This document shows, one piece after another, positions 41,660-49,941 of a stretch of 64,000 bases of DNA. Every line of letters begins with the position of its first letter. Position 1 is the first letter of the stretch. The stretch comes from Pantoea sp. At-9b (lineage in GTDB: Bacteria > Pseudomonadota > Gammaproteobacteria > Enterobacterales > Enterobacteriaceae): NCBI RefSeq assembly GCF_000175935.2, contig NC_014837.1:3100001-3164000 (forward strand). The letters run 5' to 3'. Below the pieces are notes generated by a model, which was not told the DNA's origin, ran no database searches, and worked only from the letters and a program-made list of their open reading frames with translations. A program made the translations under genes and the position numbers.

Positions 41660-44146
41660 TTAAATTTTCACCAGCTTGACGGCGCATTTTTTGTAATCGG
41701 TCTGCTTCGAGAGCGGGTCAGTGGCGTCCAGCGTGATATTGTTGACCAGCACTCCGGCATCAAAAAACGGTGTAAACACCAGTCCCTGGGGCGGCTGATT
41801 GCGACCACGCGTCTCGACGGTGGCCATCGCTTCACCACGTCTCGACACCACACGAACCTTCTCGCCCCGGCGCAGACCGCGCGCTTTGGCATCAAGCGGA
41901 TGGATATACAGCAGCGCCTGCGGCACCGCGCGGTGCAGTTCCGGCACGCGGCGCGTCATGGTGCCGGTATGCCAGTGCTCCAGCACGCGGCCGGTACAGA
42001 ACCACAGATCATATTCCGCATCCGGGGATTCTGCGGGCGGCTCGTAAGGCAGGGCAAAAATCGTGGCTTTACCGTCTGGTTTGCCGTAAAAACGCACGCC
42101 TTCGCCGGCTTTAACGTAGCTGTCATGACCTTCGCGATAACGCCAGCGTGTCTCTTTACCGTCGACCACCGGCCAGCGCAGGCCACGCGCCTGATGATAG
42201 GCATCAAAGGGGGCCAGATCGTGACCGTGACCTCGGCCAAAGCTGGCATACTCTTCAAATAACCCTTTTTGCAGATAGAAACCGAAAGCGCGCGCGTCGT
42301 CGTTCAGTTGGTCGTCTGCAACCTCACTTAGCGGGAACTGGTTGACCTGGCCGTTGGCGAACAGCACGTCATACAGGGTCTTATCACGCAACGCGGGTTC
42401 CTGCGCCAGCAGCGCTTCTGGCCAGACGTCCGCCACACGAAAGCGCTTCGAGAAGTTAACCAATTGCCAGAGATCCGATTTCGCCTCGCCCGGCGCTTTC
42501 ACCTGCTGATGCCAGAATTGGGTGCGGCGTTCAGCGTTGCCATAAGCACCCTCTTTTTCTACCCACATGGCGGTAGGCAAAATCAAATCAGCCGACAGTG
42601 CGCTGACGGTCGGATACGGGTCCGACACCACCACAAAGTTGCGCTCGTCACGCCAGCCCGGCATACGTTCCTGCGTCAGGTTGGGTCCGGCCTGCATGTT
42701 GTTGTTGCACATCGACCAATAGACGTTGATTTTGCCGTCCTTTAACGCCCGGTCCTGCGCCACCGCGTGATAGCCGGGTTTGGCCGGAATAGTGCCTGAC
42801 GGCAGTTTCCACAGCTTTTCTGCCAGCGCGCGATGCTTGTCATTGGTCACCACCATATCGGCAGGCAGTCGATGGGAGAAAGTACCCACTTCACGTGCGG
42901 TCCCACAGGCTGAAGGCTGGCCGGTGAGCGAGAAAGGCCCGGTGCCCGGGCGCGAGATTTTTCCGGTCAACAGATGCAGGTTGTAGACCAGGTTGTTGGC
43001 CCACACGCCACGTGTATGCTGGTTGAACCCCATCGTCCAGTACGAGACAACGTTAATCTTTGGATCGGCATACAACTCGGCCAGCTTCACCAGCTGATCC
43101 TGCTCGACGCCACTCATCGCACTGGCTTTTTCCAGCGTGTATTCCGCGACAAACTTCGCGTATTCGTCGAAGTTAATCGGGGTAGAGGCATCGCTGTCCG
43201 GGTTCTTCGCTCTGGCCTGACGTGGGTCGGACGGACGCAGACCATAGCCGATGTCGGTTGCCCCCTGACGCAGCGTGACGTGGTTTGCCAGGAAGGTTTT
43301 ATCCACCTTGCCGTTCTGAATGATGTAGTTGGCGATAAAGTTGAGGATCACCAGATCGGTCTGCGGGACAAACACCATGCCGTTATCCGCCAGTTCAAAG
43401 CTGCGGTGGCGATAGGTCGACAACACCGCAACCTTGACGTTTTCATTGCTCAACCGGCGCGCCGTGACACGTGACCAGAGGATCGGGTGCATCTCAGCCA
43501 TGTTCGATCCCCACAACACGAACGCATCGGCCTGCTCAATATCGTCATAGCAGCCCATCGGCTCATCCATGCCAAAGGTGCGCATAAAGCCGACGACGGC
43601 CGACGCCATACAGTGACGCGCATTCGGATCGAGGTTATTGCTGCGGAAACCGGCTTTCATCAGCTTTGAGGCGGCATAGCCTTCCCACAGCGTCCATTGA
43701 CCCGAACCGAACATGCCGATAGATTCCGGCCCATTGGCCTTGAGCGCCGCCTTGAACTTCTCTTCCATGATGTCGAACGCCTGGTCCCAACTGACAGGCG
43801 TGAATTCACCGTTTTTATCGAAACGGCCATCGGTCATACGCAGTAACGGCTGGGTAAGACGATCCTTGCCATACATAATCTTTGGCAGGAAGTATCCTTT
43901 GATGCAGTTAAGGCCACGGTTCACCTCGGCCTGCGGATCCCCCTGCGACGCCACGACGCGACCCTCCTGGGTGCCCACCAGCACGCCGCAACCGGTGCCG
44001 CAAAAACGGCAAGGTGCTTTTTCCCAGCGGATGGGAGCAGCCAGCGATGTGGCGGCTTTGGTCACGGAAGGAATCACTAATCCGGCAGCAGCCGCCGCAG
44101 CAGCCGCTGCATTGGCTTTCATAAAATCACGACGACTCAGTTGCAT
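41660..44146 (-). CDS. napA: Periplasmic nitrate reductase catalytic subunit NapA
   Basis: An 828-residue molybdoenzyme that reduces nitrate to nitrite in the periplasm. A twin-arginine signal ([13 protein letters not shown]) covers about residues 1-31 and contains a run of nine alanines. Cysteines 46, 49, 53 and 81 fit the 4Fe-4S cluster site. The molybdenum ligand is Cys179 in [10 protein letters not shown]. Guanine-dinucleotide-cofactor blocks such as [17 protein letters not shown] and [20 protein letters not shown] are intact. The length matches E. coli NapA (828). Confidence 0.98.
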   Translation of the reverse strand: MQLSRRDFMKANAAAAAAAAAGLVIPSVTKAATSLAAPIRWEKAPCRFCGTGCGVLVGTQEGRVVASQGDPQAEVNRGLNCIKGYFLPKIMYGKDRLTQPLLRMTDGRFDKNGEFTPVSWDQAFDIMEEKFKAALKANGPESIGMFGSGQWTLWEGYAASKLMKAGFRSNNLDPNARHCMASAVVGFMRTFGMDEPMGCYDDIEQADAFVLWGSNMAEMHPILWSRVTARRLSNENVKVAVLSTYRHRSFELADNGMVFVPQTDLVILNFIANYIIQNGKVDKTFLANHVTLRQGATDIGYGLRPSDPRQARAKNPDSDASTPINFDEYAKFVAEYTLEKASAMSGVEQDQLVKLAELYADPKINVVSYWTMGFNQHTRGVWANNLVYNLHLLTGKISRPGTGPFSLTGQPSACGTAREVGTFSHRLPADMVVTNDKHRALAEKLWKLPSGTIPAKPGYHAVAQDRALKDGKINVYWSMCNNNMQAGPNLTQERMPGWRDERNFVVVSDPYPTVSALSADLILPTAMWVEKEGAYGNAERRTQFWHQQVKAPGEAKSDLWQLVNFSKRFRVADVWPEALLAQEPALRDKTLYDVLFANGQVNQFPLSEVADDQLNDDARAFGFYLQKGLFEEYASFGRGHGHDLAPFDAYHQARGLRWPVVDGKETRWRYREGHDSYVKAGEGVRFYGKPDGKATIFALPYEPPAESPDAEYDLWFCTGRVLEHWHTGTMTRRVPELHRAVPQALLYIHPLDAKARGLRRGEKVRVVSRRGEAMATVETRGRNQPPQGLVFTPFFDAGVLVNNITLDATDPLSKQTDYKKCAVKLVKI

Positions 44147-44421
44147 ACGATTTCCCTGGCAAGTTCTTGCGATTCATCCTGCTGGTGATACACCAGCGAT
44201 ACCGCCAACACGCCGGGTATATTGCGGGTGGCTTCAATATTGTTGAGTAGCGCGGCACTGTCGGAGGCAGCCAGCGTGACGGCCAGAGTGCCGCGCGCAG
44301 CATCCTGCGCCGCAATATCGCTGTCGGCCCAGCTCAGTAGCTCTTGCGTGACCGCAGCCAGTGCGCTGGGTCGCGCCTGAATCACCAGGCCACAGACGTG
44401 CCAGCTGTTATTCGGGTTCAT
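44137..44421 (-). CDS. napD: NapA maturation chaperone NapD
   Basis: A 94-residue cytoplasmic protein of the NapD family, which binds the NapA twin-arginine signal until the cofactor is inserted. It starts with [20 protein letters not shown], the conserved family N terminus. It overlaps napF by 14 bases and napA by 10 bases, so translation is coupled. The open frame extends upstream into napF, but the family N terminus fixes the start. Confidence 0.93.
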   Translation of the reverse strand: MNPNNSWHVCGLVIQARPSALAAVTQELLSWADSDIAAQDAARGTLAVTLAASDSAALLNNIEATRNIPGVLAVSLVYHQQDESQELAREIVCN

Positions 44422-44881
44422 GATGTAATCCTGTGGCGGATACCGGACATGGCGCGATACATGCGCCACAACCGGTACAGTGCTGTGGTGTAGTTTCGGG
44501 CTGTGCAATGCCGTGGGCGGTGAGGCGAAACACGATCGCCTGCTGCGCGCAGCTCTCCTGGCAACTGCGGCAATCCACGCCCTGAAAGCTGAGGCAATGG
44601 TGACTGATGCGGATACGCTGCTGCCAGGGGCGTTGCTCACGCGGATGAAACAACGGCTGTGGGCATGCATCGACACAGGCGGCGCAGAAGGTACATTCAC
44701 CCCGTTGAAAATCGAGCTGTGGAAACGCCCCGGCGCGCAGTTGCACAATCTGCGTTTCACAGGCAGTTACGCAGTGACCACAACCGTCACATCCCGCCTG
44801 GTGACGCCACCACGGCAAAGCGATCGCCCCGGTGACAGCGTTACGCTGCCCGGTAAAGAATGCGCGTCGTGACAACACCAT
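44408..44881 (-). CDS. napF: Ferredoxin-type protein NapF
   Basis: A 157-residue cytoplasmic iron-sulfur protein with four cysteine clusters: CDGCGHCVTACE, CTFCAACVDACP, CRSCQESC and CTGCGACIAPCP. In E. coli NapF interacts with NapA and helps its maturation. It is the first gene of the operon napF-napD-napA-napB-napC. The napG and napH genes, found between napA and napB in E. coli, are missing. Confidence 0.95.
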   Translation of the reverse strand: MVLSRRAFFTGQRNAVTGAIALPWWRHQAGCDGCGHCVTACETQIVQLRAGAFPQLDFQRGECTFCAACVDACPQPLFHPREQRPWQQRIRISHHCLSFQGVDCRSCQESCAQQAIVFRLTAHGIAQPETTPQHCTGCGACIAPCPVSATGLHHEPE

Positions 44882-45051
44882 CGGAATACCTTAATTCGGG
44901 TTAGAAAATTAGGGCGTAAAATAACCTGATAGTATTAAGGGCTATATCACCCGAAAGGAGTAATTCCCGGGACAGGATCAAGGGGGGAGCAGATGGCGAT
45001 CAGACCGGTCTTGAAGCGAGAAAAATCGGGAGTTTACCTGAGCTAAAAAAC
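44882..45051 (-). promoter_or_regulatory. napF control region with FNR-like and NarP-like sites
   Basis: On the minus strand a half site TTGAT (44977-44981) would give an FNR dyad centred at 44974.5, although its second half is poor. The heptamer TACTCCT (44956-44962) fits the NarL/NarP consensus TACYNMT, giving a 7-2-7 site centred at 44954.5 with a degenerate second half. The centres are 20 bp apart, as I recall for E. coli napF (-64.5 and -44.5). This predicts a transcript start near 44910. Confidence 0.4.
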
Positions 45052-45081
45052 AAAAAAAGGCCGCCAAACCGGCAGCCTTTT
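45052..45081 (-). terminator. Terminator of ansP
   Basis: The stem AAAAGGC/GCCTTTT (45055-45061 with 45075-45081), extended by GCC/GGC past one mismatch, is followed on the minus strand by a run of seven T and then GTTTTTT. It lies 20 bases after the ansP stop codon. Confidence 0.9.
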
Positions 45082-45100
45082 ATTCACACATTCTCGACGT

Positions 45101-46603
45101 TTAGCGGGAAGACTCTTCCGCCAGTGTGCGCGGTGCGTCATCCTGATCATCAACATGATGATCATGCTCTTTCATGGCTTCCTCGTGTACACGCTTACGC
45201 ACACCGAACCAGCCCAGAATCAGCACCACGGCAATCAGCGGAATGGAAGCAATAGTGTAAGTACCATTCGGATAGTCAAACGCCATCAGCACCAGTACGC
45301 TCGCCAGGAACAGCAGCGTCAGCCATGAAGTGACCGGTGCCCACGGCAGTTTGAAGCTGACATCTTCCGCTTTGCCTTCTTTGATCGCTTTGCGCAGACG
45401 CATCTGGCAAACCACGATAAAGCCCCACGAAGAGATGATGCCCAGCGATGCCACGTTGAGGACGATCTCAAACACCTGCGAGGGTACGTAGTAGTTCAGC
45501 ACTACACCTACCACATAAACCGCGATGGTGACCAGGATACCGGCAAAGGGCACCTGCTGGCCGCTCATCTTCGACATAAACTTCGGCGCAGAACCGCCCA
45601 TCGACATTGAACGCAGAATACGACCGGTGGAATACAGACCTGAGTTCAGGCTGGATAACGCCGCGCTCAGCACCACGATATTCATGACGCTGCCGATGTA
45701 AGGCACACCCAATTTAGAGAAGAAGGTCACGAACGGACTCTGTCCTGCCTGATACGCATTCCACGGCAGCAGCAGTACCAGCAACACCACCGAACCGACA
45801 TAGAACAGGCCGATACGCCAGATCACGCTGTTGATGGCTTTTGGCAGCATGGTTTTCGGGTCTTTACACTCACCCGCCGCCGTCCCGACTAACTCGATAG
45901 AGGCAAAGGCAAACACCACCCCTTGTACCAGTACCAGCGCCGGTAACAGGCCATGCGGGAACAAGCCGCCGTTATCGGTTATCAGGTGGAAACCGGTGGC
46001 GTTGCCGTCCAGCGGCTTGCCGCTGCCGAGGAACACCACACCGACCACCAGAAATACCACAATCGCCAGCACCTTAATCAGCGCAAACCAGAACTCCATC
46101 TCGGCGAACCACTTCACACCGATCATGTTCATGGTGCCAACAATGGCCAGCGCGCCAAGGGCAAACACCCACTGGGGTACATCACCAAACGCACCCCAGT
46201 AATGCATGTACAGCGCAACGGCAGTGATATCGACGATACCGGTCATTGCCCAGTTAACAAAGTACATCCAGCCCGCCACATATGACGCTTTTTCCCCAAG
46301 GAATTCACGCGCATAGGAAACAAAGCTGCCGCTGGAAGGACGGTGTAACACCAGCTCGCCCAACGCACGCAGAATGAAGAAAGAGAAGATACCGCACACC
46401 AGATACACCAGTGCCAGAGCCGGGCCCGCCATCTGCAGGCGCGCACCTGCGCCTAAAAACAGCCCCGTACCAATAGCACCACCGATAGCGATCATTTGAA
46501 CCTGACGGTTACCCATGGCTTTCTGGTAACCGGTGTCGTGGGAATTAAGCCAGCGTCGTTTCGCAGCGCGTTGTTCGGCTGCGGTTTTTTTAGTAGGTTT
46601 CAT
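45101..46603 (-). CDS. ansP: L-asparagine permease AnsP
   Basis: A 500-residue amino acid permease of the APC superfamily with about twelve hydrophobic segments. It follows E. coli AnsP almost residue by residue from AAKRRWLNSHDTGYQKAMGN onward, including VKWFAEMEFWFALIKVLAIV and FASIELVGTAAGE. The C terminus is acidic and His-rich (EHDHHVDDQDD), where E. coli AnsP is also variable. The ATG at 46603 has AGGAAAG upstream. It lies between nap and narQP, a linkage not found in E. coli. Confidence 0.93.
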   Translation of the reverse strand: MKPTKKTAAEQRAAKRRWLNSHDTGYQKAMGNRQVQMIAIGGAIGTGLFLGAGARLQMAGPALALVYLVCGIFSFFILRALGELVLHRPSSGSFVSYAREFLGEKASYVAGWMYFVNWAMTGIVDITAVALYMHYWGAFGDVPQWVFALGALAIVGTMNMIGVKWFAEMEFWFALIKVLAIVVFLVVGVVFLGSGKPLDGNATGFHLITDNGGLFPHGLLPALVLVQGVVFAFASIELVGTAAGECKDPKTMLPKAINSVIWRIGLFYVGSVVLLVLLLPWNAYQAGQSPFVTFFSKLGVPYIGSVMNIVVLSAALSSLNSGLYSTGRILRSMSMGGSAPKFMSKMSGQQVPFAGILVTIAVYVVGVVLNYYVPSQVFEIVLNVASLGIISSWGFIVVCQMRLRKAIKEGKAEDVSFKLPWAPVTSWLTLLFLASVLVLMAFDYPNGTYTIASIPLIAVVLILGWFGVRKRVHEEAMKEHDHHVDDQDDAPRTLAEESSR

Positions 46604-46817
46604 AGCTTTCCTGTTTATCCTGACCATCAATCACCGGCTTACCAAACGTTTGCGTAGCACGGTGCGAAATGGGGTAAAACCCCGGTTGCAGGCGGCGGAA
46701 CGATGTCGCGCGGCAATCCGGGAAATTACGGCGATGAATCCTACCCGTTCTGCAAGAACGAAGCAAAATATACCGCCAGATTGCACAGAATGAATTGAGA
46801 TAATCCTTCTCAGTGCA

Positions 46818-46849
46818 CAAAAAAACCGGCCAGCGGATGCTGGCCGGTT
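46818..46849 (-). terminator. Terminator of the BhsA/YhcN-like gene
   Basis: A perfect 11 bp stem (AACCGGCCAGC, 46824-46834, with 46839-46849) has a GGAT loop and is followed on the minus strand by a run of seven T. Confidence 0.93.
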
Positions 46850-46876
46850 AAGATTGCGACAGAAAAAAGCGGGGAA

Positions 46877-47149
46877 TTAGCGATAAATCTCGGCAGTGCC
46901 ACTCCACATGCTGGAGTCACCCGGATTTTGTACACCGATAACCCGGTAATGGCTGGCACCCTGCTCTTGCGCTTTAAGTGACAACTGACGGGTAGCATCA
47001 TCCAGCGAGCCGCTGACACCGCTCACCGAGACGCTGCCCATACTTTGCATATTTTGTGTTTGATCCGCGTTTACGGCTGTCGCGGCCAGCGAGCTAAAAC
47101 TTGCGACGGCTAGCAGTGCACCAGCCAGAACAGCATATCGAGTCTTCAT
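46877..47149 (-). CDS. BhsA/McbA/YhcN-family (DUF1471) periplasmic protein
   Basis: A 90-residue exported protein. A signal peptide covers about residues 1-22 (AVLAGALLAVASFSSLA). The mature 68 residues carry the DUF1471 pattern: MGSVSVSGVSGSLDDATRQL, ASHYRVIGV and a final SGTAEIYR. Members of this family respond to stress and influence biofilm formation. Which E. coli paralogue is closest cannot be decided by eye. The ATG at 47149 has AGGAG upstream. It has its own terminator and is divergent from narQ. Confidence 0.85.
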   Translation of the reverse strand: MKTRYAVLAGALLAVASFSSLAATAVNADQTQNMQSMGSVSVSGVSGSLDDATRQLSLKAQEQGASHYRVIGVQNPGDSSMWSGTAEIYR

Positions 47150-47361
47150 GGGATGCTCCTGTTGTCTTGCGGGGGAAACCGACGGCCTACGCAAAAAGTA
47201 TTAGCCAGCCAGCAGAAAGCGGAATGACGCAAGCGGTAAAGCTGTTCAATTTTTCGACAACGGTGTCAGATTTATCCTGGGAAATGTAAATTGCGGTTAC
47301 TTTATGTGCGAAGAGTAACTTGATGTAGCGAGATTACATCGCCGCCATGACAGCGCTGCTC

Positions 47362-47367
47362 TATAAT
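47362..47367 (+). promoter_or_regulatory. Candidate narQ -10 box
   Basis: A perfect TATAAT lies 29 bases upstream of the narQ start codon. No good -35 hexamer is found at the right distance. A GATGTA/TACATC dyad (47322-47340) lies just upstream and might be an activator site. Confidence 0.35.
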
Positions 47368-47396
47368 TCCGCGCTCATAACAGGGTTTTTATCGTG

Positions 47397-49082
47397 ATGG
47401 TTAAACGTCCCGTAATTCGCACTATCGCCCGCGCGCTGAGCGCGATTGTTCTGCTGTCGCTGCTCACCTCTGGTCTGGCGTTGATGACGCTTTCCAGTAG
47501 CTTACGCGATGCCGAGACGGTCAATGTTGCCGGTTCACTGCGTATGCAGATTTATCGCCTCGCCTGGGATAGCACGCGCGATCCACAACAACTGGCGCAT
47601 CATATTCGGTTATATGAGCTCACCCTGGACTCCCCGGCATTAAGCAATCTGGAGCGGCCGTGGGTGCCTGTTGAAGTGCAAAATCGCTATCACTATCTCC
47701 GGGATAACTGGCCAGAATTAGAGCAGCGGTTACACACGGAAAATACTCAGGTTTATCAACAGCAAGTCGCCAGTTACGTTAGTGAAATTAATCGATTTGT
47801 GTTGGCCGTACAGCATTATGCCGAGCTAAAAATGCATCTGGTGGTTGCCAGCAGCCTGTTTGGGTTTCTGGCGATTGTCGGGCTGGCTTTGTGGACCATC
47901 CGCTTTCTGCGCCGCAACGTGCTGGGCCCCCTCAACTCGCTGGTCACCGCCAGCCAATACATCGAGCAAACCCGATTCAGCTTTCCACCACTGCCGGTGG
48001 AACAGCCCAACGAACTCGGCGTGCTGGCCCATGCCTTCACCGCGATGGCCGCCAGACTACAATCACACTATCGCCTGCTGGAAGATGCCGTGCAGGAGAA
48101 GACCGAAAGCCTGACGCAGGCGAACCGCACGCTGTCGTTGCTGTATGAAAGCTCACAAATGCTGACCAGCAGCGCGCTCAACCCGGATGTTTTTCAGGGT
48201 TTGATCGAGCAACTCAAGCAGCGCGAGGGGTTTAACGTGGTGGTGCTGGAGAGTGAGAACCAGACCTTCTGCGCGGGCAACAGTGATGCCACCCGTCCCT
48301 GGCAACGCCTGACATTGCGCCAGGATGAGCAACCCTTCGGCGAGTTGCGTTGGCAATCGCCTCAGCCCACCAATTCCGGCGAGATGATGCAAAGTCTGGC
48401 CAATATGCTGGCTCGCGCTCTGTGGGTGTGGCAGACACAAAAGCAATACCAGCAAATGATGTTGATTGAAGAACGCGCAACCATCGCCCGCGAACTTCAC
48501 GATTCGCTGGCTCAGTCACTCTCCTTTTTACGCATTCAGCTTACTCTGTTACGACGCACAGTAGATGGCAGCCAACTGGAAGCGCAGAGTATTATCAGTG
48601 AGTTTGACCGGGCACTGGCGGACGCCTATCAGCAGCTCCGTGAGTTGCTGACCACCTTCCGCCTGACCATTGAACAGGCCGATTTGGTGGCAGCGATGCA
48701 GGCAATGATTGTTCCCTTACAGGAGCAATCCAGGGCGGCAATCCAGTTTAACTATCAACCGGGGCTGCAAAGCCTTGATGCGCAGCAGCAGGTACATGTG
48801 TTGCAGATTGCGCGCGAGGCCTTACTCAACGCCATCCGCCATGCCGACGCGCAGCAAATCATTATTTGCTATCAGCGCGTCGCGGAGGAGGATCATCTTT
48901 TAACCATTGAAGATGATGGAATTGGCATTCGCAGCACCGAAGAACCGCCGGGCCATTATGGCCTGACGATTATGGCAGAACGCGCAACGCGCCTTTCCGG
49001 CACGCTGCTGATTACCCCGCAGGAGCGCGGCACGCGTGTAACCTTACGTTTTCCGCCTCGCCCGGCTTACCTGCTGGAATAA
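47397..49082 (+). CDS. narQ: Nitrate/nitrite sensor histidine kinase NarQ
   Basis: A 561-residue membrane kinase. TM1 is at about residues 12-33. The periplasmic P-box-like segment VNVAGSLRMQIYRLAWD binds nitrate in the family. TM2 (about 145-165), HAMP, a GAF-like middle region and the H box ARELHDSLAQSLSFLRIQLT (His368) follow, then a HATPase_c domain (EALLNAIRHA, DDGIGI, GHYGLTIMAERA). The order and spacing fit NarQ, and acrD follows downstream as in E. coli. A GTG one codon earlier is in frame. Confidence 0.92.
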   Translation: MVKRPVIRTIARALSAIVLLSLLTSGLALMTLSSSLRDAETVNVAGSLRMQIYRLAWDSTRDPQQLAHHIRLYELTLDSPALSNLERPWVPVEVQNRYHYLRDNWPELEQRLHTENTQVYQQQVASYVSEINRFVLAVQHYAELKMHLVVASSLFGFLAIVGLALWTIRFLRRNVLGPLNSLVTASQYIEQTRFSFPPLPVEQPNELGVLAHAFTAMAARLQSHYRLLEDAVQEKTESLTQANRTLSLLYESSQMLTSSALNPDVFQGLIEQLKQREGFNVVVLESENQTFCAGNSDATRPWQRLTLRQDEQPFGELRWQSPQPTNSGEMMQSLANMLARALWVWQTQKQYQQMMLIEERATIARELHDSLAQSLSFLRIQLTLLRRTVDGSQLEAQSIISEFDRALADAYQQLRELLTTFRLTIEQADLVAAMQAMIVPLQEQSRAAIQFNYQPGLQSLDAQQQVHVLQIAREALLNAIRHADAQQIIICYQRVAEEDHLLTIEDDGIGIRSTEEPPGHYGLTIMAERATRLSGTLLITPQERGTRVTLRFPPRPAYLLE

Positions 49083-49113
49083 CGCGATACATGGACTGTT
49101 AATTGGAGAGAAT

Positions 49114-49746
49114 ATGGACCAGCCAAAACTGACCATCATGATAGTAGATGACCATCCCTTAATGCGCCGTGGCATTCGCCAGTTGCTGGCGCTGGAACCC
49201 AGACTTCAGGTGGTGGCCGAGGCCAATAATGGGACGGAAGCGCTGGCCGAGGCCCGTCGCTTGTCGCCGGATGTCATTCTGCTCGACCTGAATATGAAAG
49301 GCATGTCCGGGTTGGATACGCTAAAAGCGTTGCGTCATGAGGAGATCTCCGCCCGCATCCTGGTGTTGACCGTTTCTGACGCACGTAATGACATCTATGC
49401 CATGATCGATGCCGGGGCCGATGGCTATTTACTGAAGGACAGTGAACCGGAGCTGCTGCTGCAACAGATCTTGTCGGGAGCACAGGGGGAAACCGTGTTC
49501 AGTGAAGTGGTCGAAGAGTATCTCGCCAATCGACCACACAGCGCCAATCCGTTCCGCGAGTTAACCGAACGTGAACTGGATGTGTTACAGGAAGTCGCGC
49601 GCGGCCTGTCGAATAAAGAGATCGCCACCACGCTGCATATCTCTGAAGAGACGGTAAAAGTGCACATTCGCAATCTGCTACGAAAATTGGATGTCCGCTC
49701 GCGCGTGGCCGCGACGGTACTGTGGCTGGAGAGCCGCAATGTCTAG
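49114..49746 (+). CDS. narP: Nitrate/nitrite response regulator NarP
   Basis: A 210-residue NarL/FixJ-family regulator. The receiver domain carries MIVDDHPLMRRGIRQLL, phosphoacceptor Asp58 in VILLDLNMKGMSGLDTL, and GADGYLLKDSEPE. The C-terminal LuxR-type helix-turn-helix is LTERELDVLQEVARGLSNKE...SEETVKVHIRNLLRKL. It resembles NarP more than NarL as I recall them. It begins 31 bases after narQ with GGAGAG upstream. In E. coli narP lies far from narQ, near nap and ccm. Confidence 0.92.
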   Translation: MDQPKLTIMIVDDHPLMRRGIRQLLALEPRLQVVAEANNGTEALAEARRLSPDVILLDLNMKGMSGLDTLKALRHEEISARILVLTVSDARNDIYAMIDAGADGYLLKDSEPELLLQQILSGAQGETVFSEVVEEYLANRPHSANPFRELTERELDVLQEVARGLSNKEIATTLHISEETVKVHIRNLLRKLDVRSRVAATVLWLESRNV

Positions 49747-49869
49747 CACATCACATAAAACCGTCGGGACATTTACACTTTCTCCATAATTTCTCCACGA
49801 TTATCTAATTTGCGCCGCGTAGAGTAGGCAGCGGCAGGAGATTCCCCGAGATAGCGCATCCCCTCCGCC

Positions 49870-49895
49870 AGCGTGAACCCAACAGGGTTCACGCT
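49870..49895 (+). other. Perfect inverted repeat upstream of acrD
   Basis: AGCGTGAACCC (49870-49880) and GGGTTCACGCT (49885-49895) form an 11 bp dyad around AACA, 47 bases before the acrD start. No T tract follows. It may be the 3' hairpin of narQP, an operator or a leader structure. Confidence 0.5.
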
Positions 49896-49941
49896 TCTGA
49901 TAATAAAAGTAAAAAACACGCAGCTGAGGAGTGTCGGTTCC

